Below, piece by piece: positions 61,937 through 64,000 of a DNA stretch of 64,000 nt (position 1 is its first letter; the number at the start of each line of letters is the position of its first letter). Position numbers and translations under genes: made by a program. The notes beneath the pieces were generated by a model. That model did no database searches. It was given only the letters and a program-made list of their open reading frames with translations, and was not told where the DNA came from. The stretch is from assembly GCA_027490225.1 (NCBI GenBank), contig JAIXYK010000026.1:1-64000 (forward strand), written 5' to 3'. The DNA comes from Bacteroidota bacterium. GTDB lineage: Bacteria > Bacteroidota > Bacteroidia > M30B66.

Positions 61937-63283
61937 GTGTTTAAAAAAATATTAATTGCCAATCGTGGCGAAATAGCTTTGCGTGTCATAAGAACAGCGC
62001 ATGAAATGGGCATTAAAACAGTGGCTGTTTATTCAACTGCTGATAAAGAAAGTTTGCATGTTAGATTTGCAAATGAAGCAGTTTGTATAGGACCACCGCC
62101 AAGCAAAGATTCCTATTTGAATATTGCTAACATTATTTCTGCTGCTGAAATAACAAATGCAGACGCCATTCATCCTGGTTATGGCTTTCTTTCAGAAAAT
62201 TCGAAATTCTCGAAAATCTGTAAAGAACACGGAATAAAATTTATTGGTGCAACTCCCGATCAAATTGACCGAATGGGTGACAAATCAATGGCCAAAGAAA
62301 CCATGAGAAATGCTGGCGTACCAACAATTCCTGGTTCTGAAGGCTTATTAGAAAGTGTTACTGAAGCTAAAAAAATCGCTAAAAAAATAAAATATCCTGT
62401 AATACTAAAAGCAACTGCAGGAGGTGGCGGAAGAGGAATGCGGATTGTATGGAAAGAAGAAGAAATTGAAAATGCCTGGGATTCTGCACGACAAGAGGCT
62501 GGTGCAGCATTCGGAAACGATGGAATGTACCTTGAAAAGTACATCGAAGAACCAAGACACATTGAAATTCAAGTTATTGGCGACCAATATGGAAAAGTAG
62601 TACATTTAAGTGAGAGAGATTGCTCTATTCAAAGACGTCATCAAAAGTTAATGGAAGAAACACCTTCTCCATTTATGACGCAAGAACTACGAGATGAAAT
62701 GGGTGAAGCGGCAATTAAAGCAGCTATGGCAGTAAACTATGAAGGTTGCGGTACTGTTGAATTTTTGGTAGACAAGCACCGCAATTTTTACTTCATGGAA
62801 ATGAATACACGTATTCAAGTGGAGCACCCAATTACAGAAGAAGTTATTGACTATGATTTAATTCGCGAACAAATAAAAGTAGCTGCGGGAATTCCTATTT
62901 CAGGAAAAAATTACTATCCCCAAATGCACGCAATTGAATGCAGAATTAATGCAGAAGATATCTACAATAATTTCCGTCCATCACCAGGAACAATCACTAC
63001 TTTTCACGCACCAGGCGGGCACGGGGTAAGATTAGATACGCATGCATATGCAGGTTATACTATTCCTCCGAATTATGATTCAATGATTGCTAAATTGATA
63101 ACAATTGCCCAAAGCAGAGAAGAAGCAATTGCTAAAATGAAAAGAGCATTGGCGGAATTTGTAATTGATGGAATTAAAACAACCATTCCTTTCCACAGAA
63201 AACTCATGGAAGACCCTGATTTTAATGCTGGAAATTATACTACAAAATTCCTCGAAACTTTCGATTATAGCTCAAAAGATTAA
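61937..63283 (+). CDS. accC: Biotin carboxylase subunit of acetyl-CoA carboxylase
   Basis: A 448-residue ATP-grasp enzyme that carboxylates biotin on AccB. Family blocks are [18 protein letters not shown], the ATP-binding glycine loop [14 protein letters not shown] (about 154-167), [14 protein letters not shown], and [20 protein letters not shown] with the catalytic Glu/Arg. The start codon is GTG. A strong terminator lies 6 bp after the stop and closes the run. Confidence 0.97.
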   Translation: MFKKILIANRGEIALRVIRTAHEMGIKTVAVYSTADKESLHVRFANEAVCIGPPPSKDSYLNIANIISAAEITNADAIHPGYGFLSENSKFSKICKEHGIKFIGATPDQIDRMGDKSMAKETMRNAGVPTIPGSEGLLESVTEAKKIAKKIKYPVILKATAGGGGRGMRIVWKEEEIENAWDSARQEAGAAFGNDGMYLEKYIEEPRHIEIQVIGDQYGKVVHLSERDCSIQRRHQKLMEETPSPFMTQELRDEMGEAAIKAAMAVNYEGCGTVEFLVDKHRNFYFMEMNTRIQVEHPITEEVIDYDLIREQIKVAAGIPISGKNYYPQMHAIECRINAEDIYNNFRPSPGTITTFHAPGGHGVRLDTHAYAGYTIPPNYDSMIAKLITIAQSREEAIAKMKRALAEFVIDGIKTTIPFHRKLMEDPDFNAGNYTTKFLETFDYSSKD

Positions 63284-63288
63284 AAATT

Positions 63289-63314
63289 AAACCGGAGTAA
63301 TTTCCGGTTTTTTT
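63289..63314 (+). terminator. Intrinsic terminator after accC
   Basis: AAACCGGA (63289-63296) pairs with TCCGGTTT (63303-63310) around a 6-base loop, followed by a T-run to 63314. Confidence 0.9.
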
Positions 63315-63347
63315 ATACAATTAACCTTAACAAGAAGAAAACTAAAA

Positions 63348-64000
63348 TTAATTCTTAATTACTTTTTGTTGAAATCGGGCTCCACTGCTGTTGTAAACCT
63401 GAATAATGTAAACACCTGCCTTTAAATGGCTGGTATTTATTCTGTGTACAGTGCTCACAATGCTATCTTCTGCAATTACAGTTTTACCTGAAATATCATT
63501 TATTCTATAATTATATCTTTCAAAATCAGAAAAATACACTTCCAATTGCTCACTAAACGGACTAGGTTGTATTTTAACAAAAAACTGATTTACTGATGAA
63601 ATAGAAGTTGTTGAATTTTCACTTCTAAATAACCATTTATACAAATCGGGGAACTCTCTTCTCCAAAACCATTCGCTGTGTTGACCGTCTGTTTTGGGTA
63701 TTACACGCAAATTGGTATCATTTATTCCTTTTTGAATCAAGATATTTTTAACTTCATTAATGTTAGAAATCATAGTAGAACTTTCAGTTGTGCCTGCCAC
63801 AAAATAAGAGCGAATTTGTGAGGGAAAAGTTTGACCATTTAGCCAAGTGTCTAATGAATCGCTGAACCAAAATGCGGGCGATAATATTCCTGCTTTTCCA
63901 AAAGTTTCAGGATACCTTGCTGCTGCATACATCGAAATCAATCCACCCATAGAACTTCCAACAATGGCAGTATTTAATCTATCTGGTAATGTCCTAAAAT
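63348..64000 (-). CDS. T9SS-exported esterase (alpha/beta hydrolase), C-terminal part
   Basis: The frame is open to the window edge, so the N-terminus is missing. The nucleophile elbow is GSSMGG (Ser in AIVGSSMGGLISMYAA), and the likely His lies in PKTDGQHSEWFWRREFPDLY, the arrangement of the esterase D/PF00756 family. From about residue 140 of the visible part a T9SS sorting domain follows (KIQPSPFSEQLEVYFSDFE to KAGVYIIQVYNSSGARFQQ and the basic end KVIKN). This predicts export through the type IX system. It converges with accC, 33 bp beyond the accC terminator. Confidence 0.88.
   Translation of the reverse strand, partial: FRTLPDRLNTAIVGSSMGGLISMYAAARYPETFGKAGILSPAFWFSDSLDTWLNGQTFPSQIRSYFVAGTTESSTMISNINEVKNILIQKGINDTNLRVIPKTDGQHSEWFWRREFPDLYKWLFRSENSTTSISSVNQFFVKIQPSPFSEQLEVYFSDFERYNYRINDISGKTVIAEDSIVSTVHRINTSHLKAGVYIIQVYNSSGARFQQKVIKN

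Overview
The window is AT-rich chromosomal DNA of a Bacteroidota (Bacteroidetes) bacterium. This rests on several signs: C-terminal type IX secretion (T9SS) sorting domains on three secreted proteins, many promoters of the Bacteroidetes form TTTG-N18-21-TAnnTTTG, an IPExxxVDY-family protein, a DUF4476 protein, a cysteine-poor ribosomal protein L32 and a fused SdhC of the Bacteroidetes type. The genus cannot be told from the sequence alone.

Layout. 1-8000: the start of a secreted TPR protein; a four-copy 33-bp tandem repeat directly upstream of a DUF4143 ATPase; DedA with a metallophosphoesterase; an EEP hydrolase; a UbiD-type decarboxylase; and an isolated ORF6N gene bracketed by two inverted copies of a structured intergenic repeat. 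8000-18800: a DEAD-box helicase; a four-gene minus-strand group (methyltransferase, L,D-transpeptidase-like lipoprotein, MtfA-like peptidase, small secreted protein); and a second minus-strand group (M23 peptidase, YwqK-like protein, mnmA, lipoprotein, T9SS-exported subtilase). 18900-31325: a small coiled-coil gene, zapA and rny, followed by a tightly packed surface-polysaccharide cluster (two O-antigen ligase/polymerase-like proteins, a flippase, four glycosyltransferases, a DegT aminotransferase and an initiating sugar transferase) that ends at a strong bidirectional terminator.

31380-37770 is a minus-strand block with a DUF4476 protein and the run acpP-fabF-rnc-IPExxxVDY-pyk-M42 peptidase, with a clear promoter before acpP. 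purN and rnhA follow on the plus strand, then a large T9SS protein on the minus strand. 41753-43058 is an intact IS3-family element with a programmed -1 frameshift site. It sits between the sdhCAB operon and what looks like that operon's terminator, and a third copy of the structured repeat lies at its right edge.

46860-57900 is mixed: a lipoprotein, two membrane proteins, a CAU-anticodon tRNA, a HAD phosphatase, ettA, a DUF6364/PIN toxin-antitoxin pair, a nuclease-TspO-Gre-like trio, and two overlapping genes of unknown function. 57900-63300 carries an Nfu protein and then the conserved lipid/ribosome run DUF177-rpmF-plsX-fabH-accB-accC. The window closes inside a T9SS-exported esterase.

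The most unusual signal is the structured repeat family (complement 7009-7071, 7904-7976, 43085-43172). The three copies share one fold, in which stem sequences differ but pairing is kept, with a constant bulged C and constant tandem G-A mismatches. I do not recognise this family.
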